Of a DNA stretch of 64,000 nucleotides, positions 29,925 through 38,964 are shown piece after piece. The DNA comes from Sellimonas catena. GTDB lineage: Bacteria; Bacillota; Clostridia; Lachnospirales; Lachnospiraceae. A program made the translations under genes and the position numbers. Under the pieces are notes generated by a model, which made no database searches, was not told the origin of the DNA, and worked only from the letters and a program-made list of their open reading frames with translations. The stretch is from NCBI RefSeq assembly GCF_045063725.1, contig NZ_CP173695.1, one strand, 5' to 3'. Numbering within the stretch: position 1 is the stretch's first letter; every line of letters starts with the position of its first letter.

Positions 29925-31817
29925 TTATGACAATTCCAGTTTTCCTGTATAAAGCTGGTAGTATGTCCCTTTCTGTTTGATCAGATCTTCGTGATTGCCC
30001 CGTTCGATAATGCGTCCGTGTTCCAGAACCATGATAGCATCGCTGTTCCGGATCGTGGAAAGCCGATGGGCAATGACAAATACCGTACGTCCTTTCATCA
30101 GGTTATCCATACCTTTCTGTACGATGCTTTCCGTACGGGTATCAATGCTGGATGTTGCTTCGTCCAGAATCAGTACCGGCGGATTGGATACAGCTGCCCT
30201 CGCGATGGCAAGAAGCTGTCTCTGCCCCTGGGAAAGTTCTTCTCCGTCACCGCTTAACATGGTCTGATAACCATTCGGAAGCATATTGATAAACTGATCC
30301 GCGTGGGCAAGTTTTGCTGCCTCGTATACATCCTCGTCCGTTGCATCCAGTCTTCCGTACCGGATATTTTCCATGATTGTTCCGGTAAACAGATGGGTAT
30401 CCTGCAATACAATTCCAAGAGAACGTCTCAGATCGTACTTTTTGATCTTGTTGATATTGATGCCATCGTAACGGATCTTACCATCCTGCACATCGTAGAA
30501 CCGGTTGATCAGGTTTGTGATGGTCGTCTTTCCGGCTCCGGTGGAACCTACAAACGCAATCTTCTGTCCCGGTTTTGCGTAGAGTGTCAGATCGTGGAGC
30601 ACCATCTTTTCATCCGTATACCCGAATGTCATATCGTAGAACCGTACATCCCCTTTCAGTTCCGTGTAGGTCACGGTACCATCCGCCTGATGCGGATGCT
30701 TCCATGCCCACATACCGGTTCTTTCTTTGCACTCGATCATATTTCCTTCTGCATCCTTGCGGACATTGACCAGTGTCACATATCCTTCGTCCACTTCCGG
30801 CTCTTCATCCATCATTGCAAAGATCCGCTCTGCGCCGGCAAGCGCCATGACGATAGAGTTAAACTGCTGTGCCACCTGCATGAACGGCTGGGTAAAACTC
30901 TTTGTAAACTGAAGGTAGGAAGCCATGACACCAAGGGTGATGCCGCCCACTCCCATGACGGACAGAAATCCGCCAAGCACCGCCGTCAGTACAAACTGCA
31001 GGTTTCCAATGTTTCCGATAATCGGTCCCATCATGTTCGCGAAAGTATTGGCGTTTGCCGCACTGTCGTAAAGCTTCTCGTTCAGTTCGTCGAACTCTTC
31101 TTCGGATACACGCTCATGATTGAAAATCTTGATGACACGCTGTCCGTTCATCCTCTCTTCCACAAACCCGGTAATATTTGCGATGGCAATCTGCTGTTTC
31201 AGGAAATATTTTCCACTGTTTCCTCCGATCGTCTTTGCGACAAAGATGAGCAGGAAGATCATAATAACAGCCAGAACCGTCAGAATCGGGCTCAGCGCCA
31301 CCATGGAAATAAACGTAACCACGATGGTAATGGAAGACATCAGCACCTGCGGGATGGACTGGTTAATCATCTGACGCAGGGTATCCGTATCATTGGTGTA
31401 AAGACTCATGATGGAGCCGTTGGTATTCTGGTCAAAATAGCGGATCGGAAGTTTCTGCATATGTTCAAACATATCATCTCTGACCTGTTTTAACACACCC
31501 TGCCCGATCGTTACCATCAGTCTTGTGTAAACAAATGTAGAAATCACTCCGGCCAGGAAGATGGTTCCAAGTACTCCAAGCGCCATGTAAAGCTCTGAGA
31601 AATCCGGCGACTCCTGCCCGATCAGCGGGATAATAAAGTCATCCAGCAGAAATTTCAGTGACAGAGATACCGAAATAGACGCAATGGAACTGATAATGAT
31701 ACAGATAAATACTGCAAAAAACTGTACTTTAAAGCGGCTGGTCACATAGCCGAGCAGTCGTTTTGCCGTCTTTAAGGTCCCTTTGGAAACACGTACCTTT
31801 TCGTCATTCTTATTCAT
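29925..31817 (-). CDS. Heterodimeric ABC multidrug exporter, subunit with canonical Walker B
   Basis: About 630 residues: six membrane helices (about 30-330) then an ABC domain. Walker A is GSTGAGKTT, the signature is the variant LSQGQ, and Walker B is VLILDEATSSID with the catalytic glutamate. An extra 35-40 residue segment (VNVRKDAEGNMIECKERTGMW...) sits between the membrane and ATPase domains. ATG 31817 is chosen because GGGAGG is 8 nt upstream; a GTG three codons earlier is less likely. It overlaps the partner gene by 8 nt (ATGAATAA). Substrate unknown. Confidence 0.92.
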   Translation of the reverse strand: MNKNDEKVRVSKGTLKTAKRLLGYVTSRFKVQFFAVFICIIISSIASISVSLSLKFLLDDFIIPLIGQESPDFSELYMALGVLGTIFLAGVISTFVYTRLMVTIGQGVLKQVRDDMFEHMQKLPIRYFDQNTNGSIMSLYTNDTDTLRQMINQSIPQVLMSSITIVVTFISMVALSPILTVLAVIMIFLLIFVAKTIGGNSGKYFLKQQIAIANITGFVEERMNGQRVIKIFNHERVSEEEFDELNEKLYDSAANANTFANMMGPIIGNIGNLQFVLTAVLGGFLSVMGVGGITLGVMASYLQFTKSFTQPFMQVAQQFNSIVMALAGAERIFAMMDEEPEVDEGYVTLVNVRKDAEGNMIECKERTGMWAWKHPHQADGTVTYTELKGDVRFYDMTFGYTDEKMVLHDLTLYAKPGQKIAFVGSTGAGKTTITNLINRFYDVQDGKIRYDGININKIKKYDLRRSLGIVLQDTHLFTGTIMENIRYGRLDATDEDVYEAAKLAHADQFINMLPNGYQTMLSGDGEELSQGQRQLLAIARAAVSNPPVLILDEATSSIDTRTESIVQKGMDNLMKGRTVFVIAHRLSTIRNSDAIMVLEHGRIIERGNHEDLIKQKGTYYQLYTGKLELS

Positions 31818-33543
31818 CTTCCTCACCTCCCTTTACCTGCGATTCGTAAACTTCCCGATAAATCGCATTTGTCTTTAAAAGCTCTTCAGATGTGCCGATT
31901 CCGTTGATCTTACCATCATCCATGACGATAATCAGGTCTGCATCCTCAACAGAAGAGACTCTCTGCGCGATAATGATCTTTGTTGTGTCCGGAATTTCTT
32001 CCCGGAATGCCTTTCGAATCATGGCATCCGTCTTCGTATCCACCGCACTTGTGGAATCGTCCAGGATCAGAATCTTTGGTTTTTTCAGAAGGGCTCTCGC
32101 GATACAAAGTCTCTGCTTCTGTCCGCCGGAAACATTGTTTCCTCCCTGAACAATCATTGTATTGTAGCCAGCCGGGAATTCCTGCACAAAGGTGTCTGCC
32201 TGAGCAAGCTTACATACTCTCTGCACTTCTTCATCAGATGCGTTTTCATCACCCCAGCGGATATTGTCGTAAATTGTTCCGGTAAAAAGCACATTTTTCT
32301 GAAGCACCATGGATACCTGGTCACGCAGTGCTTCCAGGTTGTATTCTCTGACATCAATACCTCCGACTTTAACACATCCCTTTGTCACATCGTAAAGTCT
32401 TGGTATCAGCTGCACAAACGTAGATTTGGAACTTCCGGTACCGCCGATAATTCCAATTGTCTGTCCGGATTTGATGTGAATATCGACATCTTTCAGGGAA
32501 AGATTTCCACCTTCCCCGGCATAGCTGAAATCCACATGTTCAAAATCGATGGATCCATCCGGAACGACCTTGACAGCATCCTCTTTATCCTGCATCTCCG
32601 GCACTTCATCCAGTACCTCCGCAATACGGTCACTGGAAGCCTCCGCAATCATAATCATAACGAAAACAAAAGATACCATCATCAGGGAAGAAAGAATCTG
32701 AAGTGCATAGACAATAACGCTTGTCAGCTCTCCTGTTTCCATCGTTTCAAATACAATATCCTTTCCTCCAATCAGCACCATGCAAAGTACAACCGCATAT
32801 ACAAAAAACTGCATGGTCGGAGAGTTCCAGGCCACGATTTTTTCTGCTTTCGTAAAGAGATCGTAGACAGTCCGGGAGACTTTATGAAACTTCCTGATTT
32901 CATAATCTTCTCTTACGTATGCCTTTACCACTCTGGCCGCATTGACATTTTCCTGTACCTCGTTGTTCAGAACATCGTATTCATCAAATACTTTGATAAA
33001 ATGAGGATGGGCCTTCTTGGCAATGAAAATCAATGTCCCTCCCAGCAGCGGGATTACAATAAGGAACAGGAGCGCGATTTTTACATTGATCGTCAGTGTC
33101 ATGATCCATGACAGAACGATCATAATCGGTGCTCTTGCAAGCAGACGGATGCTCATCATATACGCCATCTGCACATTGGTAACATCTGTCGTCATACGTG
33201 TTACAAGGCTGGATGTGGAAAAGTGGTCAATGTTTTTAAAGGAAAACTCCTGAACCTTGTAAAAAATATCATGCCGCAGGTTTTTCGCATATCCCGCTCC
33301 GGCTCTTGCCGCATAGGTACCGGCCTTTACTCCGAACCAGAGAGCAAGCATGGCCATAACGACCAGAAGGATGCCCATCTTAATAATGTAGGGAAGATTG
33401 CCGTCCTGAATTCCGATATCGATAATGTTTGCCATCAGAAGCGGGATCAATACTTCCATCAGCACTTCCAGAATGACAAAAAACGGTGCGAGAACGGATT
33501 CTTTTTTATATTCCCTGATTGATTTAAAAAGCTTTCTGTTCAT
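31810..33543 (-). CDS. Heterodimeric ABC multidrug exporter, subunit with degenerate Walker B
   Basis: A 577-residue half-transporter with six membrane helices and an ABC domain. Walker A is GGTGSSKST, the signature is VSGGQKQR, and Walker B reads ILILDDSTSAVD, with Asp in place of the catalytic Glu. This asymmetry, with the partner keeping Glu, is typical of exporters such as TM287/288 and BmrCD, where one ATP site is inactive. AGGAGG precedes the ATG. It follows the MarR gene by 19 nt, which suggests the regulator controls the pair. Confidence 0.93.
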   Translation of the reverse strand: MNRKLFKSIREYKKESVLAPFFVILEVLMEVLIPLLMANIIDIGIQDGNLPYIIKMGILLVVMAMLALWFGVKAGTYAARAGAGYAKNLRHDIFYKVQEFSFKNIDHFSTSSLVTRMTTDVTNVQMAYMMSIRLLARAPIMIVLSWIMTLTINVKIALLFLIVIPLLGGTLIFIAKKAHPHFIKVFDEYDVLNNEVQENVNAARVVKAYVREDYEIRKFHKVSRTVYDLFTKAEKIVAWNSPTMQFFVYAVVLCMVLIGGKDIVFETMETGELTSVIVYALQILSSLMMVSFVFVMIMIAEASSDRIAEVLDEVPEMQDKEDAVKVVPDGSIDFEHVDFSYAGEGGNLSLKDVDIHIKSGQTIGIIGGTGSSKSTFVQLIPRLYDVTKGCVKVGGIDVREYNLEALRDQVSMVLQKNVLFTGTIYDNIRWGDENASDEEVQRVCKLAQADTFVQEFPAGYNTMIVQGGNNVSGGQKQRLCIARALLKKPKILILDDSTSAVDTKTDAMIRKAFREEIPDTTKIIIAQRVSSVEDADLIIVMDDGKINGIGTSEELLKTNAIYREVYESQVKGGEEDE

Positions 33544-33562
33544 CTCTACCTCCTGAAGTTAT

Positions 33563-34027
33563 TCATTTGATCTGTTCTTCTTCCGAAAGATTGCAGATCA
33601 TTTTCCGCAGAACACGAAGACACACTTCCAGGTCCTCTTTCGGAATCCCTCCGGTCAGCTTCTTTTCCATCTCCTGAATATTTACCAGAATATCCATCCT
33701 GAGTTTCTCTGCCTTTTCCGTAGGGATAATCTGTTTGAGCCTTGCATCCCTCGCAACACTTTTGCGGTAAATAAATCCGTTTTTTTCCATCAGCTGCAAA
33801 ATTCCGCTTGCGGTAGATCTTCTGATGCGGAACTCCTCTTCGATATCCCGCTGGTACAGATCCCGCTCCATCGTCTCAAACAGAATAAAGGTCAGGACAT
33901 GCTTCTGCATCGGCGTCAGCCCCATCTCCACTTCCGGCATCGTTCCCCGCCTTTTCAGCTGATGGGACAGCATATGGATGATTCTCCCAACGTGATGCTC
34001 CCGTGCCTTACGTAACTCTTGGTCCAT
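33563..34027 (-). CDS. MarR-family regulator of the ABC exporter
   Basis: A 154-residue MarR winged-helix protein: LTPMQKHVLTFILFE, the recognition helix RIRRSTASGILQLMEKNGFI, and the wing KSVARDARLKQIIPTEKA. ATG 34027 follows AGGAG at a spacing of 8; the longer in-frame start would begin inside the promoter. It is the first gene of the operon with the two exporter subunits, so self-regulation by a ligand is likely. Confidence 0.92.
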   Translation of the reverse strand: MDQELRKAREHHVGRIIHMLSHQLKRRGTMPEVEMGLTPMQKHVLTFILFETMERDLYQRDIEEEFRIRRSTASGILQLMEKNGFIYRKSVARDARLKQIIPTEKAEKLRMDILVNIQEMEKKLTGGIPKEDLEVCLRVLRKMICNLSEEEQIK

Positions 34028-34067
34028 CGTTTCCACTCCTATGATTTGTTCGTTTCCTAACAGTAGG

Positions 34068-34096
34068 ATTATAAGGTTTTTTCCTTGACCTGTCAA
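34068..34096 (-). promoter_or_regulatory. Promoter of the MarR-exporter operon
   Basis: Consensus TTGACA (34096-34091) and TATAAT (34073-34068), 17-bp spacer. Just downstream, TGTT and AACA arms separated by 8 nt (34043-34062 region) may be part of a MarR operator. Confidence 0.92.
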
Positions 34097-34125
34097 CATT
34101 TTTCCAATTGTTATTTATATAACAG

Positions 34126-34175
34126 AAAAACCGCCAAAACACTCGCATTTTTCAATGAATATTTTGGCGGTTTTT
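34126..34175. terminator. Bidirectional terminator after sigH
   Basis: A 14-bp stem AAAAACCGCCAAAA/TTTTGGCGGTTTTT with a 22-nt loop. It ends the cysS-mrnC-rlmB-sigH transcript on the minus strand. Confidence 0.88.
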
Positions 34176-34192
34176 ACTGTTTTACAATATAA

Positions 34193-34798
34193 TCAGAGCA
34201 GGTCCTCTGCTTTTGTTTTAATTCTCTGCAGGGCATTGTCCACCGTCTTCGGCTTCTTTCCCAGAAGCCCTGCAATCGTTTTATAATCGGTTCCAAGCAG
34301 ATGCAGGTACAACACCCTCTTTTCCAGATCACTCAGACGTCCCTCCAGATCTTTCATGAAAGAATCCTCGGATTCCTTGTGAATCACCAGATCCTCCGGA
34401 TTATTGTTGGATGAAGTATTCTGGAGACCGATCAGCTCGGATTCCTTTTCCTCGGAAATCTCCTGTTTATCATAGAGAGAAACATAGGAATTCAGCGGCA
34501 GATGTTTCTTCCTCCTCGATGCCCGGATCGCTGAATACAGCTGTCTTGTCACACAGATCGTCGCAAAGGTTTCAAAGGAAGCCTCCTGCTCCGGATCGTA
34601 ATCCTGCACCGCTTTAAACAAACCGATCATTCCCTCCTGAATCAGGTCATCACTGTCCCCGCCCAAAAGGAACATCGCCCGCGCTTTTTTCTTAACCACG
34701 GGCTTATACTTTTCCAGAAGGAAATCCATAATCTCGGCTTCTCCGCTTCGAAGGCTCTGGATCAGCTCTTCATCTGTTCTGGTTTCATAATCAGCCAT
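34193..34798 (-). CDS. sigH: RNA polymerase sigma-H factor (sporulation/stationary phase)
   Basis: A 201-residue sigma-70 family protein that matches SigH well: region 2 has ARAMFLLGGDSDDLIQEGMIGLFKAV and FATICVTRQLYSAIRASRRKKHLPLNSYVSL. Region 4 has LSDLEKRVLYLHLLGTDYKTIAGLLGKKPKTVDNALQRIK. The location after rlmB is the standard SigH context, although the yacP/rae1 gene usually between them is absent. In Firmicutes SigH starts the sporulation programme. Confidence 0.93.
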   Translation of the reverse strand: MADYETRTDEELIQSLRSGEAEIMDFLLEKYKPVVKKKARAMFLLGGDSDDLIQEGMIGLFKAVQDYDPEQEASFETFATICVTRQLYSAIRASRRKKHLPLNSYVSLYDKQEISEEKESELIGLQNTSSNNNPEDLVIHKESEDSFMKDLEGRLSDLEKRVLYLHLLGTDYKTIAGLLGKKPKTVDNALQRIKTKAEDLL

Positions 34799-34813
34799 CT
34801 TTCTGCCGCTCCT

Positions 34814-35566
34814 TTACCTTGTCCTCTGGCGAACAATCTCGTAAGCCAGTACGCCGGCCGCCACAGATGCGTTGAGAGAATCAATCTCTCCTTTCATAGG
34901 AATTGACGCAGTGAAATCACATGCTTCCTTTACGAGTCTGGAAACTCCCTCTCCTTCGTTCCCGATCACAAGCCCGATCGGCCCTTTGAGATCGACATCG
35001 TACATCACATCGCCTCCCATGTCGGCACAGACAAACCAGAGTCCCCGTTCCTTTAATTCTTCCATTGTTTTCACCAGATTGGTCACCTTTGCAACCGGAG
35101 TATAGTTTAACGCCCCTGCCGATGTTTTTGCGACTGTCGCGGTCAATCCTGCCGCCCGGCGTTTCGGAATAATCACCCCGTGGGCGCCCGCCAGATTGGC
35201 CGTCCGGATAATGGCTCCCAGATTGTGCGGATCCTCGATATTATCCAGAAGGATCAGGAACGGATCCTCCCCCTTCTTCTTCGCAAGGTTGAACATATCC
35301 TCAATATCCGAGTATTCATACGCGGCTGTTACTGCAATAACGCCCTGATGCTTTTTTGTTTCCGAGAGCTGGTCAAGCCGCTCTTTTGTAACAAAGTTTA
35401 AAATCGTATCGTGCTTTTTTGCTTCCCGTACGATGGTCCGCACCGGTCCGTCCTGACATCCGTCCAGAACGTACAGCTTATCCACCGGTTTCCCGGAGCG
35501 GAATGCTTCCAGCACCGCATTTCTTCCTTCAATCATCGATTCATTTCTATTCTTCTGGTCTTTCAT
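34814..35566 (-). CDS. rlmB: 23S rRNA (guanosine-2'-O-)-methyltransferase RlmB
   Basis: A 250-residue SpoU/TrmH-family methyltransferase. The N-terminal substrate-binding domain starts IEGRNAVLEAFRSG. SPOUT motif 1 is LLDNIEDPHNLGAIIRTANLAGAHG (residues about 105-130), motif 2 is IGLVIGNEGEGVSRLV, and motif 3 is SLNASVAAGVLAYE, together forming the knot that binds SAM. The start is within the 3' end of mrnC (20-nt overlap) behind GAGGAG. Confidence 0.94.
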   Translation of the reverse strand: MKDQKNRNESMIEGRNAVLEAFRSGKPVDKLYVLDGCQDGPVRTIVREAKKHDTILNFVTKERLDQLSETKKHQGVIAVTAAYEYSDIEDMFNLAKKKGEDPFLILLDNIEDPHNLGAIIRTANLAGAHGVIIPKRRAAGLTATVAKTSAGALNYTPVAKVTNLVKTMEELKERGLWFVCADMGGDVMYDVDLKGPIGLVIGNEGEGVSRLVKEACDFTASIPMKGEIDSLNASVAAGVLAYEIVRQRTR

Positions 35567-36017
35567 CCTTCTCCTCTGCTTCCTCCAGCCCGACAAGGCC
35601 GGTTTTGATCAGATCAACGATCCGTCTGTAGTTTTTTTTCAGATAAAGATATCCGATCAGCGCTTCAAATCCTGTTGCCCGTCTATAGTCCGTGATGGAC
35701 TGATTCTTCGCCGGGGAAACGGATTTTGCGTTTCTCCCTCTCCGGTAAACCGCATGTTCCTCTTCCGTCAGATGTTCCTGCATCACCCTCATCATGGCAG
35801 ACTGTGCAGATGCCTGCACAAGCCTGCTCGTCTCTTTCTGCATAACATTCACCGGGCGGTTTCCCTTTCTGATAATCAGCGATTTGATCACCAGGTCATA
35901 GACACAGTCCCCGATAAAGGCAAGGGACAAAGGGGAATAACTTCTGATATCATGTTCCTCTGTCTGAAAGACTTCACACAGATACGAATCCAGTTCCATC
36001 GTTATACTCTCTTCCAT
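35547..36017 (-). CDS. mrnC: Mini-ribonuclease 3
   Basis: A 156-residue Mini-III RNase, which trims 23S rRNA ends. SPLSLAFIGDCVYDLVIKS and the C-terminal DYRRATGFEALIGYLYLKK give the RNase III catalytic acidic residues, and there is no dsRNA-binding domain. It overlaps the end of cysS by 16 nt. ATG 36017 has AAGGAG 4 nt upstream; ATG 35999 is an alternative. Confidence 0.94.
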   Translation of the reverse strand: MEESITMELDSYLCEVFQTEEHDIRSYSPLSLAFIGDCVYDLVIKSLIIRKGNRPVNVMQKETSRLVQASAQSAMMRVMQEHLTEEEHAVYRRGRNAKSVSPAKNQSITDYRRATGFEALIGYLYLKKNYRRIVDLIKTGLVGLEEAEEKDERPEE

Positions 36018-37408
36018 TGTACTCCTTCTCTTGTGTCCTTTAAGACAATTCCTTTTTCCAGAAGCTCATCCCTGATCTCATCAGCACGTTTGAAATTCTT
36101 TTCCTTCCTTGCCTTTGTTCTCTCCTCGATCAGAGCCTCGATGTCCGCATCCAGCATTTCCTCTTCTTTGTCCACAATCAGTCCGAGGATATCGCAAAGA
36201 CGCACAATCAGATCAAAAAGTGCCTTTGCGTACTCTTTGGAGCTTTCTCCGTCTGCTGTTGTGTTGGCAAATTTTACAAGTTCAAAGATAGCAGTGATGG
36301 CATCGGCTGTATTGAAGTCATCTTCCATAGCGTCTTCAAATTCTTTGATGAACTCTGCAGTCTTTGCCGCGTTTTCTTTCTCTACATCTGTCATCTGCTC
36401 TGTCTGTGCTGTTTCCATCAGGTGTTTCAGATGGTCTGCAGCATTGGTAATACGCTCCAGACTGTTCTTTGCTGCTTCCATCAGCTCCGCGCTGAAATTC
36501 AGCGGGCTTCTGTAATGCGCGCTCAGCATAAAGAACCGGAATACCTGCAGGTCATATTTCTCCCCGATCTCCCGTACAGTGCGGAAGTTTCCGAGAGATT
36601 TTGACATCTTCTTATTATCAATATTTAAAAATCCATTGTGCATCCAGTAACGCGCAAATTCCTTGCCGTTGCATGCCTCGGACTGTGCTATTTCATTTTC
36701 ATGATGCGGGAAAATAAGATCTTCGCCGCCGGCATGAATGTCAATCTGCTCGCCCAGATATTTTCTGGACATTTCCGAGCATTCGATGTGCCATCCCGGA
36801 CGTCCTTTACTCCACGGTGCATCCCAGAACGGCTCGCCGTCTTTTTTCGGCTTCCAGAGTACGAAATCCAGAGGATCTTCCTTTTCGTCCTGGCCGGATA
36901 CGAGAAGCTCTCTTCCGCCGGACTGCAGGTCATCCAGATTTTTATGGGACAGCTTTCCATAGTCTTTGAAACTTCTTGTGCGGAAGTAAACGGTTCCGTT
37001 CTTCTCATAGGCATGCCCCTTTTCAATCAGTTCCCGGATCATCTCGATCATTCCGCCGATCTCCTGGGTCGCCAGCGGATTTGCGGTAGCCGGCTTGATG
37101 TTGAGGTCTTCCATATCCTTTTTGCACTCTGCGATATAGCGTGCCGCGATCTCATCTGCCGTCACGCCCTCTTCCAGTGCTTTTTTAATGATCTTATCAT
37201 CTACGTCTGTAAAGTTGGAAACAAAATTCACTTCATATCCTTTGTATTCAAAATAGCGGCGTACCGTATCAAAGACAATCATCGGTCTTGCATTTCCAAT
37301 ATGAATAAAATTATAAACGGTCGGGCCGCATACATACATCTTTACCTTTCCCTCTTCCAGAGGCACGAATTCTTCCTTTTTTCGTGTCATCGTATTGTAC
37401 AGTTTCAT
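36002..37408 (-). CDS. cysS: Cysteinyl-tRNA synthetase
   Basis: A 468-residue class I synthetase. YVCGPTVYNFIHIGNARP holds the zinc cysteine and the HIGH-type motif, PGWHIECSEMS and HAGGEDLIFPHHENE provide further zinc ligands, and KKMSKSLGNF is the KMSKS loop. Expression is governed by the T-box leader upstream. It leads an operon with mrnC, rlmB and sigH, which links cysteine supply to downstream genes. Confidence 0.97.
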   Translation of the reverse strand: MKLYNTMTRKKEEFVPLEEGKVKMYVCGPTVYNFIHIGNARPMIVFDTVRRYFEYKGYEVNFVSNFTDVDDKIIKKALEEGVTADEIAARYIAECKKDMEDLNIKPATANPLATQEIGGMIEMIRELIEKGHAYEKNGTVYFRTRSFKDYGKLSHKNLDDLQSGGRELLVSGQDEKEDPLDFVLWKPKKDGEPFWDAPWSKGRPGWHIECSEMSRKYLGEQIDIHAGGEDLIFPHHENEIAQSEACNGKEFARYWMHNGFLNIDNKKMSKSLGNFRTVREIGEKYDLQVFRFFMLSAHYRSPLNFSAELMEAAKNSLERITNAADHLKHLMETAQTEQMTDVEKENAAKTAEFIKEFEDAMEDDFNTADAITAIFELVKFANTTADGESSKEYAKALFDLIVRLCDILGLIVDKEEEMLDADIEALIEERTKARKEKNFKRADEIRDELLEKGIVLKDTREGVQWKRV

Positions 37409-37490
37409 CTGTCATTCTCCTCCTTTTCTTTTTTTGCAGAGTCTTACGGAGCATTTCTATCGCACCGGAAAATTTTTCCGGCACATAAAA

Positions 37491-37750
37491 AGAAAAACTT
37501 CGTCCCTGATAACATCCAAGAGACGAAGTTGATCCGCGGTTCCACTCTATTAAAAAGGGCAGATGCCCTTTCCACTCATCTGTGCAGGTAACGACTGCCT
37601 ACGTGATCTGCTACTTTTCCTTCGCAGACCCGGCTCCCGGACGCACTTCACATATCCGTTCTTTCGGAGGGCTCTCAGCCGGCGGCCTTCCTTCTCTGTA
37701 AAGTATGCATATGCTACTCTTTCCGTTCTCTGCCTTTTTCTATCCTTCTG
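37491..37750 (-). ncRNA. T-box riboswitch (cysteine) upstream of cysS
   Basis: The T-box sequence AGAGTGGAACCGCGG lies at 37548-37534. A terminator stem AACTTCGTC.../GGACGAAGTT followed by U residues is at 37530-37491. In the stem I region, GTGAAGTGCGTCCGG (near 37650) places TGC, the cysteine codon, in a plausible specifier loop. Uncharged tRNA-Cys would favour the antiterminator and cysS expression. Confidence 0.93.
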
Positions 37751-37757
37751 TTGTTAT

Positions 37758-37786
37758 AGTGTATGGGATAACTCTCATTTTGTCAA
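37758..37786 (-). promoter_or_regulatory. Promoter of the T-box/cysS operon
   Basis: TTGACA (37786-37781) and TACACT (37763-37758), 17-bp spacer, 8-10 nt before the T-box leader. Confidence 0.87.
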
Positions 37787-37795
37787 CTCCCATTT

Positions 37796-38964
37796 CTATA
37801 CAATCTCATTCAAAAATACCGGTGGTGCGGGTTGGGTGCCCTTCAGAAGCACGCGCATCTGCGGGCCCATGTTTTCATAGACTTCCCGCTCCTCTTTGCG
37901 CTCTGACCAGTAGCCAAACAATACCGTCACAAGTTCCCCCGGAGAAACCGTTTCCGCCTCTTTGGAGGCTTTGGTTTTCCGGACAGATAAAGTCTGTCCC
38001 TCCTGTCCCCGGATCTCCCAGTAGCCGGTATTTTCCGGAATCAGTCCATCTTCTATATGAAGCCGGATCTCAAAATTGCTCCGGGCAAGGAACCGTTCCA
38101 GAAAGTGCTGAAGATGGACGATCCGGACCATGATCACCGGAACTTCCTTTTCTTCGGCTCCTTCCAGTTCTTCTTTAAGCCATGCCGCATCCTCCGGGCG
38201 GGCCCTGAAATCTGGACGGTTTTTACCGGTTCCTCATTCAGAAACGCGAGGATCTGCTCCCAGTCTTCTTTTTTCTCGAACAGCGGCTCCCGAAGCTCTG
38301 CCTTTCCTTCATAACATCCATAAACGACAAATCCGGTCGGTTTTCCGTCCTTTTCCGTAAGCAGGATTCCTCCGCCTTCGCTTTGCTGTTCTTTTAAGAT
38401 CGTCCTATAGTAACGTTCTGTCCGGACAGCGCGGATGAAAGGCATCTGTCCCAGCAGCTCTTCTGCAAGGCAGGCAAGTGCCTGACAGTCCGATTCCCCG
38501 GCGTACCGCACCTGGCATCCTGCCAAAGTCCCATCTTGTCCTTTTTCTCCGGATGGTTTTCCCTCTATCCGGCACTGGCGGTAGACAAACCGGAATCCAT
38601 GCGGATAATAAATTCCCTCCGCAGCCGGCATCAAATAAGTGAACGGCTCTCCTGCCTGATACATGTCTTTGGCAGACATTTGCAAAAGCCGCGTCATATA
38701 GCCCCGGCTCCGGTATTCCTTCTTTGTTGCCACCGCTATAATATAGTGAAGCAGGCATGTTTCCCCCAAAAACTGCACCGGATATGGATTAAGCTGCAGC
38801 ATGGAGACCGGCCCGTCCTCTTCTTCTATGATATAGATGGAATTCTCCGCCGTTTTCACCTGATAATAATAATCAAGAAACGCCTCGTCGTCCTCCGTAA
38901 AAATCTCTTCCCAGAGCGATCGGGTCATTCTGTGCTCCTCTTGTTTCAGCTTTCTTATTTTCAT
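37796..38964 (-). pseudogene. Eis-like GNAT acetyltransferase, frameshifted
   Basis: The first frame (38964 to 38134, 276 codons) has the GNAT fold: HYIIAVATKKEYRSRGYMTRLL is the acetyl-CoA loop. After NEEPVK the protein loses family likeness. In the -1 frame from an A5 run (T5 at 38220-38224 on the plus strand) it continues NRPDFRARPEDAAWLKEELE and on through VPVIMVRIVHLQHF to FLNEIV at 37796, a C-terminal SCP2-like domain. Repairing one base gives a protein of about 389 residues, normal for Eis-like acetyltransferases. The start overlaps the ispF stop by 4 nt. The break could be real or a sequencing error. Confidence 0.8.

Noticed and set aside
30303..31493. Plus-strand open frame of about 400 codons opposite the ABC exporter
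   Set aside because: Antisense shadow; His/Cys/Arg-rich composition typical of such shadows.
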